DNA from: Mucilaginibacter saanensis
Lineage (GTDB): Bacteria > Bacteroidota > Bacteroidia > Sphingobacteriales > Sphingobacteriaceae
NCBI RefSeq assembly: GCF_014200575.1
Contig: NZ_JACHBZ010000006.1
Location: 62,001 to 126,000 of the forward strand
DNA length: 64,000 bases
Reading direction: 5' to 3'
Part shown: one piece after another, positions 8,303 to 18,044 of the stretch
Numbering within the stretch: position 1 is the first letter of the stretch
Layout: the number at the start of each line of letters is the position of its first letter
Made by a program: the position numbers and the translations under genes
The notes under the pieces: model-generated
Databases searched by the model: none
Told to the model about the DNA's origin: nothing
Seen by the model: the letters and a program-made list of their open reading frames with translations, nothing else

Positions 8303-9358
8303 TTAAAATAGCGGGTTTAGCCGGAAGTACTTTTGACCTTCAAAGCTCACCACATAGTCTGATTTAAAATGAGTACTCTTTAGGTAATAATCGGTAGTGA
8401 TTATTTGTGCACCGGAGTTACAGGCAGCGGTAAAGTTGGTTTTGTCGTTATTGCGGGCCTGCTCGGTATCTGAGTCGGCACGGGTTCTGATGATATATCC
8501 TTTTTTTACCAGGTCTTTAATTTGAGGGTCCTGCGGGTCATTCCTGATCATCATGGCAGCTTCGGGCGTGCCCGGATCGGCGTTGGCAAACAACACTCTG
8601 CCTTTTAATGACGGATGATCCTTGATGTAAAGGGCGCGGTTATCTTTATTGTTATCCAATATAAAGATGAACTTACCTTTTGCCGCCTTTAGCGTTGGCC
8701 AGTTGCCATGTAATACCGCTTTTTCCAATGTGGCATACTTGCCTCTTACCATATCCGGTGTAATCAGGCTGGCGTTGCCTAAGCCGTCCCTGATGTCCTG
8801 ATCAAGCTCTTCAAAAGTTTTGGATGTGAATTTTTCAGGTACGGTACGGGCAGGGTCTTTCGGTTTCTCGTCTTTAGGCTCCAGCGTAATAAAAATGGGA
8901 TTATGGTCAGGATGAGCGTCTGACCATGTTCTTAGTTGTTTTAAGCCATCCTTAAAGGTTAAGCAATGGCTGCGGAAATCCAGATCAATAATATGGAATA
9001 CTTTGAAACCAGGTTGGTCCATTTCGTGGTCAGGGTCAAACGGAGGCTGATCTTTAACCCAGTCAAGGCCTTTAGGGTGGGCGTATTTGCCACCTTTTTC
9101 GTCGGCGTAAACATCAATTTCAAGGTTTAGCAGTCCCATATCCAACTGCTCCGTAAGGCCAATGTGTTCGTAATCTATTTTTTCGGCTGCTTCGGGGTTT
9201 TGTTTTTGGAAAGCCTTAAATAAGGTGGGGTATATGGCTTCTTTATAACTGTTGTGTGAGCCTATTACCTGGATTCGGTTAATAGGTACGTCATCAGGTG
9301 TGTTTAACTTAAAGCCGGCAAGTAAGGTGATTAATAATAAACTAAGAAATGTTTTCAT
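8303..9358 (-). CDS. Secreted phosphoinositide phospholipase C-like protein (Ca2+-dependent PI-PLC-C1 type)
   Basis: 351 aa with a short signal peptide (about 1-16). Active-site pattern of the PI-PLC superfamily: first catalytic His in GSHNSYK (H35), metal-binding acids in LEID (E80, D82) and second His in VFHIID (H122). The remaining barrel includes a C-terminal ITTDYY strand typical of the Ca2+-dependent PI-PLC-C1 family. Members cleave phosphodiester bonds of phosphoinositides or related compounds; the natural substrate here is not known. It begins right after the SusD terminator, so it may be expressed by read-through of that operon or from its own promoter. It is a likely partner of the downstream GDPD-like protein. 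Confidence 0.8.
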   Translation of the reverse strand: MKTFLSLLLITLLAGFKLNTPDDVPINRIQVIGSHNSYKEAIYPTLFKAFQKQNPEAAEKIDYEHIGLTEQLDMGLLNLEIDVYADEKGGKYAHPKGLDWVKDQPPFDPDHEMDQPGFKVFHIIDLDFRSHCLTFKDGLKQLRTWSDAHPDHNPIFITLEPKDEKPKDPARTVPEKFTSKTFEELDQDIRDGLGNASLITPDMVRGKYATLEKAVLHGNWPTLKAAKGKFIFILDNNKDNRALYIKDHPSLKGRVLFANADPGTPEAAMMIRNDPQDPQIKDLVKKGYIIRTRADSDTEQARNNDKTNFTAACNSGAQIITTDYYLKSTHFKSDYVVSFEGQKYFRLNPLF

Positions 9359-9375
9359 AAAGGTAATATAAGAAA

Positions 9376-9406
9376 AAAAGCAGCTGGCTAAATGCCAGCT
9401 GCTTTT
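9376..9406 (-). terminator. Terminator after SusD (phosphodiester locus)
   Basis: 13-bp perfect stem (AAAAGCAGCTGGC with its complement) around a 5-base loop, followed on the minus strand by A/T-rich sequence with T runs. It sits 13 bases past the SusD stop and 18 bases before the PI-PLC start, so it separates or attenuates between the two. Confidence 0.8.
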
Positions 9407-9418
9407 AAATAAGTTTTA

Positions 9419-11020
9419 TTAATAGCCCGGGTTTTGAACCAGATTAGGGTTGGTTTTTAACTCGGTTGAAGGAATTGGATATAACCTCCTGGTGGGGTCG
9501 GTATTCATTTTCAGGTTATCGTTTGGCAGCGGATATTCCTTTTCAAACAAGCCAAAACGGATAAGGTCATTACGGCGCCAGGCCTCCCATGACAGCTCAC
9601 GTGCACGCTCATCTAACAAACCATCCAGGTCAATTGATGAGGCAGCCTCTGCGTGGGCACGGGTGCGCAATTTGTTTACCAGTGTAAGCGGGGTTTGTGT
9701 TTCGCCGTTTATGGTGGTTTGCGTAGCTCCGCGTAATATGGCTTCGGCTTTCATCAGGTAAACATCAGCTAAACGAAATACGGGCACATCATTACTGTTT
9801 AAACGGGTTGCCTGTATAATGTTAACATCCGGGTAGTATTTGATTGATCGTACACCTTCAGATTGTGAGGTAAGTACATCGTTACCCAAATCCATAGGTT
9901 TTAACCCGGTAAGTGTTAATGTAGGTATAAGGGTTACCTGTTTAGTAGCATTTGGGGCAGGGTAGTAAACCGGTTGGTTGGTGAAGCCACCGTTACCATC
10001 AGGGTAAAACTGCGGACCGGCAAGCCATGTTTTGGTACGGTCATCGCCCGCAAGGTTAAAGCGGTTATAAAACTCAGGTGTAGTGCTCATGGCAATACTT
10101 AAACCTACGTTAAAACCATAAGCCTGGGCAAGATAGTAGAAGAAACCGAAACGGGTAAATTGGTTGCCCGGTATTTGCTGGTCATAAGGTACTGCAAATA
10201 TGGTTTCATTAATTGCCGGGCCGTTAGTTGGTAAAAATATATCCCTGTATTTAGTATCCAGATAATAGTTGGTATTTGCCTGTACACTATCGCACATGGT
10301 TACTGTTTCCTGGTAGCGGGTAGTGCCAACATATACACCAGAGTTCAGGTACATTTTTGCCAATAAGGCAAATACCATCCCCTTAGTTGGGCGGCCATAT
10401 TGTGATACGTTTGTTGTTGCGTTGCTGCTTTTAGCGGGCAGTAAAGGTAAAACGGCTTTTAACTCGCTTTCAATAAAGGCGAATACTTTAGCACGTGGCT
10501 GGGTAGCCGGCTGGGTGGTTACCGGGAAATCAGTAATGATAGGCACGTTACCATACAGATCCATCATAAAGTACAGGTACAGCGCGCGCATGGCTCTGAC
10601 CTCGGCAATGGAAGATGCCTTTTTTGTGGCTGATGACGGAGAGGAATTGATAACGCTGATGATGCGGTTACAGGTGTTAATACCTCCAAAACCCCACTGC
10701 CATATACCTATTACGTTAGGGTGATCAAAGGTCCAGGTGTGGTAATGTAATTGGCGGTATTGGCCACCGTCGTCAAAGTTGCCATCACGGGCCGGTAAAA
10801 TAGCCTCATCTGTTGACATGTCCTGCATGCGCCAGTAAGGTACCGCATAGTTTGATGACAGGTTAGAATAAATGGTACCCAATAAAGCAGTATAATCCGC
10901 ATCGGTTACCGGAAAGTTTGATTTTACGTACTGCGACTCAACAGGTACATTTAATTTTGTACAAGAGAATGTGCCTATCGTCACAATTATAGCGGCACAT
11001 AATATGAATATCTTTTTCAT
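9419..11020 (-). CDS. SusD/RagB family nutrient-binding outer-membrane lipoprotein
   Basis: 533 aa. Lipoprotein signal with lipobox Cys at residue 20 (GTFSC). The N-terminal TPR-like helical part and the C-terminal ELSWEAWRRNDLIRFG segment with a final YPIP-type end are typical of the SusD/RagB family. It is the surface lid of the SusC transporter encoded 20 bases upstream. The cargo cannot be predicted from SusD alone; the two phosphodiesterases downstream hint at a phosphorylated or phosphodiester compound rather than a plain glycan. Confidence 0.93.
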   Translation of the reverse strand: MKKIFILCAAIIVTIGTFSCTKLNVPVESQYVKSNFPVTDADYTALLGTIYSNLSSNYAVPYWRMQDMSTDEAILPARDGNFDDGGQYRQLHYHTWTFDHPNVIGIWQWGFGGINTCNRIISVINSSPSSATKKASSIAEVRAMRALYLYFMMDLYGNVPIITDFPVTTQPATQPRAKVFAFIESELKAVLPLLPAKSSNATTNVSQYGRPTKGMVFALLAKMYLNSGVYVGTTRYQETVTMCDSVQANTNYYLDTKYRDIFLPTNGPAINETIFAVPYDQQIPGNQFTRFGFFYYLAQAYGFNVGLSIAMSTTPEFYNRFNLAGDDRTKTWLAGPQFYPDGNGGFTNQPVYYPAPNATKQVTLIPTLTLTGLKPMDLGNDVLTSQSEGVRSIKYYPDVNIIQATRLNSNDVPVFRLADVYLMKAEAILRGATQTTINGETQTPLTLVNKLRTRAHAEAASSIDLDGLLDERARELSWEAWRRNDLIRFGLFEKEYPLPNDNLKMNTDPTRRLYPIPSTELKTNPNLVQNPGY

Positions 11021-11040
11021 TTTTATTTGTTTAACTGTTA

Positions 11041-14000
11041 TTAAAATGATGCGTTTATACCTAAGCTGAAAGTGCGTGTTTTAGGATAAAAATTCTTGTT
11101 ATCAATTCCAGGAGTTAAACCGCCCATGTCAATTTCCGGGTCAACGCCGCGGTATTTGGTAATGATGAAAATGTTATTACCTGAGGCATAAAAGCGCAGG
11201 CTTTTAAATGCCTGAATGTGTGGTTTAATGGTATAACCAACAGTGGCATTATCCAAACGCAGGTATGAACCGCTTTCCAGGAAACGATCAGAGATCAGGT
11301 AAGCATTGATATCTTTAAACGACTCGCCTAAAGTAAATCTTGGAATGTTTTGTAATTTGGAGTCGGCCGGATTATTTAAACCTGCAAGTGTTGCATTTAA
11401 AATCTTGTTGCCATATACCCCACGAACCAGGAAGTTAAAGTCGAAGTTTTTATAGAAGAAGCTATTACTCCAGCCGTAAACCAATTTAGGCTGTGCATCA
11501 TATTTAATAAACTGATCTGTAGTAAGTGGTTGGGCGGCCGTTGTTGATCCGTCGGCTTTTTCATAGGTACTAACACCATTGCTGTTTTTACCTAAATAGT
11601 GCCACAAGTCAAAAGTACCAACAGCATAACCTGGCTGTATGATCTGGCTGTAGTTACCCGATTGTCCTTTACCACCTAACTGGGCAGTTTGAATGTATGG
11701 AAGAGCCAGGCCACCCTGTGATAAACTTTGTACCACGTTTTTATTATGCGAAAAGTTTAACGAGGTGCGCCATGTAAAAGCACCCGATTTTACAGGTATG
11801 GCGTTTAATACAACCTCAACACCACTATTTTTCATTTTACCAACGTTTGCGGTTAAAAGCGGATAAAAATATTGAGTAGTTGAAACTTGTAGGGTAGTGA
11901 TCAGATCAGAGGTTTTCTTGATATAATAATCAACAGAACCGGTAATGCGATTGTTGAGTATGCCAAAATCCAAACCGATGTTGGTAGTGGCCGTACTTTC
12001 CCATTTCAGATTTGGATTGTCATTACGTACAGGACCAATAGGGTTAACTATATTACCATTATTTAGAAACTTGCCACCGCCTGGAGGCACGCCGTAAATA
12101 AGTTGTGCGGTAAACGCGTCGAATCCTGCACTGTTACCAGATACGCCATAACCAGCCCTCAGTTTCAAGTCGCTGATAACCGGGATCGATTTCATAAAAT
12201 CTTCGCTGATGATCTTCCATCCGGCAGAAGCCGCAGGGAAATAGCCATGGCGAACGTTTAAACCGAATCCCGAAGATCCGTCTTCCCTCAATGAGGCCTG
12301 AAGCAGATACTTGTCGGCAAATTGATATTGTGCACGGGCATAAAAAGATATTAACCTTAAAGTAGAAATATAGGTTGGCGGTGTAGTGCCATTTATATTG
12401 TAGCTCGGGTTAAAAATAATTTGTGAAAGCTGGGTAGGATTGGAGAATGCTAAATAGTTATAAGTTAAAGCATCGTTTGAAAATCCCTGGGTTTGTACCC
12501 CGAATCCATCGCCGTTACGATCCTGCTGATAAGAGTAACCTCCTAATAATTTCAATGAATGCCTGCCAAAAATACGATCGTAATTAAAGTAGGCTTCAAC
12601 TACGTTACTGGTATTGGTATAAGCACTGCGTGCAGCTACACCACCCGCGTTAACGTATATGCCAGACTGACTGGTAGAATACGTATTAACGTTGTTTTGC
12701 TCTTTTTGGGTTGATCCTGATACGGTGAATTTTAAACCGTTTAAGATATCAAGCGAAGCAAAACCATTAACAAGGGTTTTATTATTTTCGGTTTTGATAA
12801 AGTTATTGTTAATTAACGATAACGGGTTCAACGGGCCGCTGCCTGTACGGGTGTAGTTTTCTTTATAAGTGCCATCAGGGTTAAAAGGACTTACTGTTGG
12901 CAAATAGAACAAGATACCCGATAATACCTGGCTTTGGAAAATATCGTTGTTTTTAGTAGCGCTATTGGTAAGCGTGATACCTAATTTTAAACGATCATTA
13001 AAAAAACGCTGGTTGATATAGCCTTTATAAATGGTACGCTCCAGGCTGGTGTTTTTTAATATGCCATTATTTTTCATGTAGTTTACGCTTGCACCATATT
13101 CTGAATTGGTACCTGCGCCGCCATATGAAAGGTTATGGTTTTGCGAATAGCCTGTCCTTTCGGCCAGTTTTTGCCAGTTGGTATTTGAACCGTCGTCATC
13201 GGCGGTGCTCAGCTTAGGTACACCATTATCGGTTAAATATTTGCGCAGTTCGTCGCCGGTAAGCATGTCAATATTCTTTGATACATTTTCCACAGCACCA
13301 TACGCACTATAGTTTAACCTGGTTTGACCGGTTTTAGCCTTACGGGTGGTAACAATGATTACACCGTTTGCCGCGCGCGAACCGTATATAGCTGTTGATG
13401 ATGCATCTTTTAATACGTCGATACTTTCAATATCGGCTGGTGCCAGTAAATCTATAGAAGCGCCCGGCACACCATCAATTACATAAAATGGCTCCGTAGC
13501 ACCGTCACGCAAAGTTGATGGCCCCCTTAATGTAGTTGAGGGTTGTTTGTTAGGGTCACCACTTTTGGTGATGTTTAAGCCCGCTACTTTTCCTTGCAGC
13601 AATTCGGCAGGGGTGGTGAGCACGCCGGCATTAAAATCCTCGGCCTTTACCGAAGTTATGGCACCGGTAACATCTTTACGGCTTGATGTACCGTAACCTA
13701 TTACTACTACATCTTTGAGCTGTTTGGTATCAGTTACAAGGGAAATGTTGATGGATGCTTTATCGCCAATGGTAACTTCTTTTGGTACCGAACCTAAAAA
13801 GGTGAATTTTAAAACGTCAGTTGGGCCATTAACAGTAACCGAATAACCACCGTTGTTGTTGGTAGTGGTGGCTTTGCCCGAACTTTTAACGGTAACCACT
13901 ACACCAGGTAAAGGCGAATTAGTTTCGTCGGTAACGGTTCCTTTTACAATCCTGCTGGTTTGTGATAAAGCGGGTAATGTAATGAACAATACAGCGCACA

Positions 14001-14067
14001 CCAGCAATAAGCTGTGCCTGTAAATACAATGGGTTTTCTTAGAAAAACTCTGGTAAATTTTTTTCAT
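11041..14067 (-). CDS. SusC/RagA family TonB-dependent outer-membrane transporter
   Basis: 1008 aa. Signal peptide (about 1-36, hydrophobic LLLVCAVLFITLPALSQ), a carboxypeptidase-D-like regulatory domain (about 40-120), the plug domain with the SusC signature YVIDGVPG and DVLKDASSTAIYGSRAANG (about 190-235), then the beta-barrel ending in aromatic-rich strands (SLGINASF). Energy would come from TonB-ExbBD, encoded elsewhere. There is no extra N-terminal anti-sigma-interacting domain, so regulation by a FecR-type system is unlikely. First gene of its transcript. Confidence 0.95.
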   Translation of the reverse strand: MKKIYQSFSKKTHCIYRHSLLLVCAVLFITLPALSQTSRIVKGTVTDETNSPLPGVVVTVKSSGKATTTNNNGGYSVTVNGPTDVLKFTFLGSVPKEVTIGDKASINISLVTDTKQLKDVVVIGYGTSSRKDVTGAITSVKAEDFNAGVLTTPAELLQGKVAGLNITKSGDPNKQPSTTLRGPSTLRDGATEPFYVIDGVPGASIDLLAPADIESIDVLKDASSTAIYGSRAANGVIIVTTRKAKTGQTRLNYSAYGAVENVSKNIDMLTGDELRKYLTDNGVPKLSTADDDGSNTNWQKLAERTGYSQNHNLSYGGAGTNSEYGASVNYMKNNGILKNTSLERTIYKGYINQRFFNDRLKLGITLTNSATKNNDIFQSQVLSGILFYLPTVSPFNPDGTYKENYTRTGSGPLNPLSLINNNFIKTENNKTLVNGFASLDILNGLKFTVSGSTQKEQNNVNTYSTSQSGIYVNAGGVAARSAYTNTSNVVEAYFNYDRIFGRHSLKLLGGYSYQQDRNGDGFGVQTQGFSNDALTYNYLAFSNPTQLSQIIFNPSYNINGTTPPTYISTLRLISFYARAQYQFADKYLLQASLREDGSSGFGLNVRHGYFPAASAGWKIISEDFMKSIPVISDLKLRAGYGVSGNSAGFDAFTAQLIYGVPPGGGKFLNNGNIVNPIGPVRNDNPNLKWESTATTNIGLDFGILNNRITGSVDYYIKKTSDLITTLQVSTTQYFYPLLTANVGKMKNSGVEVVLNAIPVKSGAFTWRTSLNFSHNKNVVQSLSQGGLALPYIQTAQLGGKGQSGNYSQIIQPGYAVGTFDLWHYLGKNSNGVSTYEKADGSTTAAQPLTTDQFIKYDAQPKLVYGWSNSFFYKNFDFNFLVRGVYGNKILNATLAGLNNPADSKLQNIPRFTLGESFKDINAYLISDRFLESGSYLRLDNATVGYTIKPHIQAFKSLRFYASGNNIFIITKYRGVDPEIDMGGLTPGIDNKNFYPKTRTFSLGINASF

Positions 14068-14131
14068 AAATAATTAATTAGATGAATTAGAGACTTAATT
14101 AAACTGAGGAAGCCGCTTCTTTTTTCCGGTG

Positions 14132-14165
14132 CAAAGGAATGATGCGGGTGTTAGGAAATCATCAA
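14132..14165 (-). promoter_or_regulatory. Candidate Bacteroidota promoter for the SusC operon
   Basis: On the minus strand TTCCTTTG (14139-14132) is close to the -7 consensus TAnnTTTG, with TTG at 14165-14163 placed 23 bases upstream as a -33 element. Transcription would start near 14125, giving a leader of roughly 58 bases. A better-matching TAAATTTG lies farther upstream (14287-14280) but has no well-spaced TTG. Motif match only. Confidence 0.4.
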
Positions 14166-14912
14166 GTAAACATTAGCTTTTTGTTTTAATTATTATTATA
14201 GTATGGTTAATTACTAATTTATTAAATATATAAAATGTTGATTTTTTGTTTTTTAAGAATATTTTAAGGCTTGGGTAGCCAAATTTAGGTATGCTGTATT
14301 TAGCTTAAAATTAACAATTGGTTAAAATACTTTATTGAGGGGGCTTAAAGTAGTTTTAATGAATTGTCGGGTTAATTAACTCCAGGGGCTATAAAAAATA
14401 ATGCTATAAATGAGCCTGTTATGGAGTTCTTTTAATTGAATAAGTAAGTTTTTTGAATAGCGCTTGCGTGATTAAGGTTAATAACTGTTTTGCTTTTTTA
14501 CGAATAATTGGTTTGGTAATTATTTATTATTTAGGGTTTGAAAAAGCTAAGCTTAGTTATATGGCTGTAACTAAAAATAGGATGGTTTTAGGTAAATTTC
14601 TTAATTGGTTTGGTCTATAATAATTATGTAGTTATAACTAATAATGTATGACGATTTAAAAGTATAATTATTTAATTGTTTTAAGGTATACTAAAATCTT
14701 CTTAAACGTTTTTTGTTTAAAAATAATTAGTTAACTGGCTTTAAATAAGTATGATGTGTATTTAAGTTTGGTAAAAATAGCGCGAGGTAAACCACCTTTG
14801 AGGATGGTTTTTACGATCAGATTATTACGCTGTAGTGGGCGTTTTTAATAAAATAATGGGGTAGTTTGGGTGTCTTTTCTGTGTTGGAACTAAAGGCAAT
14901 CAAAAAAACATA
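14166..14912. other. Long AT-rich region without recognisable genes
   Basis: About 750 bases between the SusC promoter region and the stop of the STAND gene. No open frame with a plausible product, no tRNA and no clear inverted repeat were seen. It is markedly richer in A/T than the genes around it. It may hold regulatory sequence, the remnant of lost genes, or an unannotated RNA. Confidence 0.6.
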
Positions 14913-17465
14913 TTATCCGGATATGTCTTGTTTTGAAAATAGCTCGGAGCTTAGGCCGTTTTCACGTAGTAGTTTGGCGTTATTATAAGCCAGCTGTTTA
15001 TAAAATGCCGGGTCCTGGTTAATGATAGCGGGCTGATTTACTACCAGGTTTATGGTGAATATTTTTGAAAATTTATTTCCTGACTTATCAGAGGCAAGGT
15101 TTAGATATTTTATATTGCTCGGAATAGTGCTGTATTCACGGCTTAATATTGCCTTTTTTATTTTCAGGCTATAAAAAGCCAGTTTCATATATGATGTAAA
15201 GGAGTTTTCTTTGGTTTTAAACAGATCAGCAATATGATCATGTATGGTTTTTAATTCTTTTACCTTACCCAGCAGGAAATAAGAATCGGCAGTTAATATC
15301 TTTAAAAAAAAAGTATAGCTGTCATTATCCTTTAAGGTTTTATGATTGCTTTTTTGGAGTGCATTTAAATACCGAAGCATTTTGAGCGGTTTCTGACATA
15401 TTAAAAGGGTGTAGCCAGCCAGTAAATAAATAAGCTCACTGGCCTGCCGTTGATCTGGATTACCGGCTGTTTGGGGTGGGTTAAAATAAAAACGTGTTAT
15501 CTTAACAAAGAAATCCTTTTTAATAATACCATACTTAAAAAAGTAATATATTGAAGTGAGGCAATCTAAAGGGCTTATCGTGAATTCAAGATAACTCTCT
15601 GATGAAAAGTTGTTGAGTTTTACTAAATACAGCTCTAAGGAGGCCATATCTAACTGTAATGTTGCGGTAATGGCAAGTGCGGTGTAGGTCAGGATTTTTT
15701 TATGATCAGATAGCTCAAACTTCAGTAAGCTTTGCAGTGCTTTTTTATAGTCGGCATTTATAAATTCAATTCCTAGCAGGTAGTAAAATAACCCATCGCT
15801 ACAGTCCTGTTTAAAGTAGTTAACCATAGGGCCCATATTGCTCTGGGCAGTATAATTCCTGTTAAACAGATCACCTAAAAAAAATATCAGTTCAGATTTT
15901 TCTTTATGATCAAGATCGGCATTTGATAAGTATAAAAAGTTTTTTTGCTGATTGTTTTTAATGGCGTACATAACGCACCATTTCAGTATAGCTATCTTGA
16001 GCTCGCTATTAATAAACAGGTGATTAATGAGCTCAATTAGTTGTTCATCAAAGCGGTTGTTATTATCCTGCAGTAGTTTATTAGCTATAGCGAGCTCTAA
16101 AAAGTTTTTGTTCCCAAACTGGATGTAGGTATTAAAATGCGAATCATTGCTGGTATTTGTTTCCTTTAAAAAACCTACACTTAGTAACTCCTTATACGCC
16201 TGGCCGTGCTGGTTGAATAAACTGTTTACGCGCAACTTAGGTACATCGTATGCCCGGGCTCTAAAGTCAATGTTTTCAATTAGGCTTTTAAGCAGCAATG
16301 CTTTCTCGCTGGCATAATGCCCCAGGTAAATTTTGTTTAGTACAAAGGTGGAGATCAGGTCATATATAGAAGTATGATCAAAATTACTCAGTGAAAAATT
16401 ATCCTTATGCTGCTTATAATAAAACTGGAAGTATAACGGATTATTAAAACTGTTAACAATATCAGCAGTTAGCTGAACCTGCATGTCTGGATTTATTTTC
16501 AGGCACAGATACTTTATCTCCTGCAAGTTAAATGGAGGCACGTTGCTGCCGGTCTGCTGATCTACTATTAAACCTGTAAACCATTTAGTGTGTTCATAAT
16601 CAAGCAGGTGCCGGTTATTGGTCCAGTTTGCCGACCGCATAGTTAAAATCATCTTGAACCATTTATGCGATTGATAAAATGAAAATATATCCATCAACTG
16701 GTCAAGCAAAAGCTCAAACCAGTTGTTTTTAAACATGTGCTCGTCCAGGCCGTCAATAATCAGGTAAAAATTGCCCTCCTTGCGTTTGGTATTATCCAGC
16801 AATGATATAATGTCATCTTCAATGGTATATCCTAATAAAGCCAGTAGCCAGTCATTAAAATCCTTACCGCTGATTAATACATTCATTAACGCATTGCTGC
16901 TGAAAAATAAAACAATATCATTGTTCTCGGCAGTAGTATTTAAAGCAAGTTTTTCATCTATCCAATGGCATAAGGCTATTGTTTTGCCGCAGCCCGGTGG
17001 TGCCGTTAAAACCGTTGCGGCATAGTTGCCATTTAAAAAGGTTTCAAAGTGTTTATCCAGGAAGTTTCTTCTTATACTTTGATTAAAGGGGATACCGGAT
17101 TTGTTTTTTAAGGCCTGCAGCGTAAAATTGGTGATTTTGGCAGCTTTATGACTTAAAGAGTCCCAATCTAAATTTTCATTACTGGCGTTTAATGCCTGTT
17201 TATCTTGTTTTTTACAAAAATCCTCCCAGCCAGTATATCCGCAATAGTTTGATAATACGTCAATGGTAAATAATGACGGCTTAAACTTGCTCACGGCAAA
17301 TCCATATATACGCTTCAAGGTAGTTTCACTTACCGTGTGACTCGTTTTATCGGAAATTTGTGCTGAAAGAATTTTACAGTCGCTCGCTTCAATACGCTCA
17401 AGCTGAGAACTGGCTAAAACGTACGACTTTAATAATTCAAATAGCTGTGATGAAAAAGCTGCCAT
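14913..17465 (-). CDS. NACHT/STAND-type P-loop ATPase with helical-repeat C-terminus
   Basis: 850 aa, cytoplasmic (no signal peptide or membrane segment). Residues about 30-85 form a small domain with TVSETTLKRIYGF and NYCGYTGWEDFC, a combination seen at the N-terminus of several Bacteroidota proteins and possibly helix-turn-helix-like. The ATPase core has Walker A APPGCGKT (145-152) and a NACHT-like Walker B, LIIDGLDEH (D238, with GLDE after it), then a sensor-like arginine in TMRSANW. The last 450 residues look alpha-helical and repeat-like. STAND ATPases act as ligand-triggered switches in regulation, cell death or phage defence. No toxin-like effector (nuclease, TIR or protease) is obvious, so the output is unknown. 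It stands alone in an AT-rich stretch, which suggests an accessory gene. Confidence 0.75.
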   Translation of the reverse strand: MAAFSSQLFELLKSYVLASSQLERIEASDCKILSAQISDKTSHTVSETTLKRIYGFAVSKFKPSLFTIDVLSNYCGYTGWEDFCKKQDKQALNASNENLDWDSLSHKAAKITNFTLQALKNKSGIPFNQSIRRNFLDKHFETFLNGNYAATVLTAPPGCGKTIALCHWIDEKLALNTTAENNDIVLFFSSNALMNVLISGKDFNDWLLALLGYTIEDDIISLLDNTKRKEGNFYLIIDGLDEHMFKNNWFELLLDQLMDIFSFYQSHKWFKMILTMRSANWTNNRHLLDYEHTKWFTGLIVDQQTGSNVPPFNLQEIKYLCLKINPDMQVQLTADIVNSFNNPLYFQFYYKQHKDNFSLSNFDHTSIYDLISTFVLNKIYLGHYASEKALLLKSLIENIDFRARAYDVPKLRVNSLFNQHGQAYKELLSVGFLKETNTSNDSHFNTYIQFGNKNFLELAIANKLLQDNNNRFDEQLIELINHLFINSELKIAILKWCVMYAIKNNQQKNFLYLSNADLDHKEKSELIFFLGDLFNRNYTAQSNMGPMVNYFKQDCSDGLFYYLLGIEFINADYKKALQSLLKFELSDHKKILTYTALAITATLQLDMASLELYLVKLNNFSSESYLEFTISPLDCLTSIYYFFKYGIIKKDFFVKITRFYFNPPQTAGNPDQRQASELIYLLAGYTLLICQKPLKMLRYLNALQKSNHKTLKDNDSYTFFLKILTADSYFLLGKVKELKTIHDHIADLFKTKENSFTSYMKLAFYSLKIKKAILSREYSTIPSNIKYLNLASDKSGNKFSKIFTINLVVNQPAIINQDPAFYKQLAYNNAKLLRENGLSSELFSKQDISG

Positions 17466-17596
17466 GTAATTAAAAATATCATTTACAAGCAGGCACCGGC
17501 CACTGCCGGAACCCGTTTATAAATGCATTATAAGTTTTAGTTGATTTTTAGGTTAATAATAAAGTTTATGAATGTATGTAAATTTTATAGCTGTAT

Positions 17597-17624
17597 ATTT
17601 TATTCATTTGTCAATGAATAAAAT
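17597..17624. repeat. 12-bp perfect inverted repeat, AT-rich
   Basis: ATTTTATTCATT and its exact complement flank a 4-base spacer. It lies between the STAND gene start and the end of the small membrane-protein gene. The core TTTTATTCATT occurs again at 18048-18058, just ahead of the small gene's start. It could be a protein-binding site or a weak terminator; no T-run follows. Confidence 0.6.
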
Positions 17625-17759
17625 GAATATTAACAAAAGGTTTAATTCGTTAAATAATAGATAAATAGCAGGCCGTTTGATGCTTGAAACGTGGTTTTTT
17701 TAGTGATTTTCAGGTTTTATCAGGTTTGGTTATAATAACCTGTAAATCAGTTGTTTGTT

Positions 17760-18044
17760 TTATAATAAACAACATATTGATATGGCACATATCAGTATGT
17801 GAAAAACGCCTATCACCAATGAGTCAGACTGATCGTCGGTAAGTATACTGCCGGAGTTTTTGATATTCAGCCTCTTTAGTTTAAACACCCCGTAAACACC
17901 GGTAACGGCAGCTAAAATAACCGCGGCAAGCACAACTTTGTCCTGTAAAACACTATCTATCATATCTTGCTTTTTTAAGATTCCCCGCCTAATAAATACT
18001 TTCAAAAGCACATAGATATATATTAGCCCATACATAGCGAACAT
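17760..18044 (-). CDS. Small hypothetical membrane protein
   Basis: 94 aa with three predicted hydrophobic segments (about 4-17, 34-53 and 75-93) and basic loops between the first two. No family is recognised. The next ATG is residue 4. It is upstream of, and on the same strand as, the STAND ATPase gene, 294 bases apart, so it could share its regulation, but there is no direct evidence. It might also be a chance open frame; the membrane-like composition and the lack of a competing gene on the other strand favour a real gene. Confidence 0.45.
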   Translation of the reverse strand: MFAMYGLIYIYVLLKVFIRRGILKKQDMIDSVLQDKVVLAAVILAAVTGVYGVFKLKRLNIKNSGSILTDDQSDSLVIGVFHILICAISICCLL

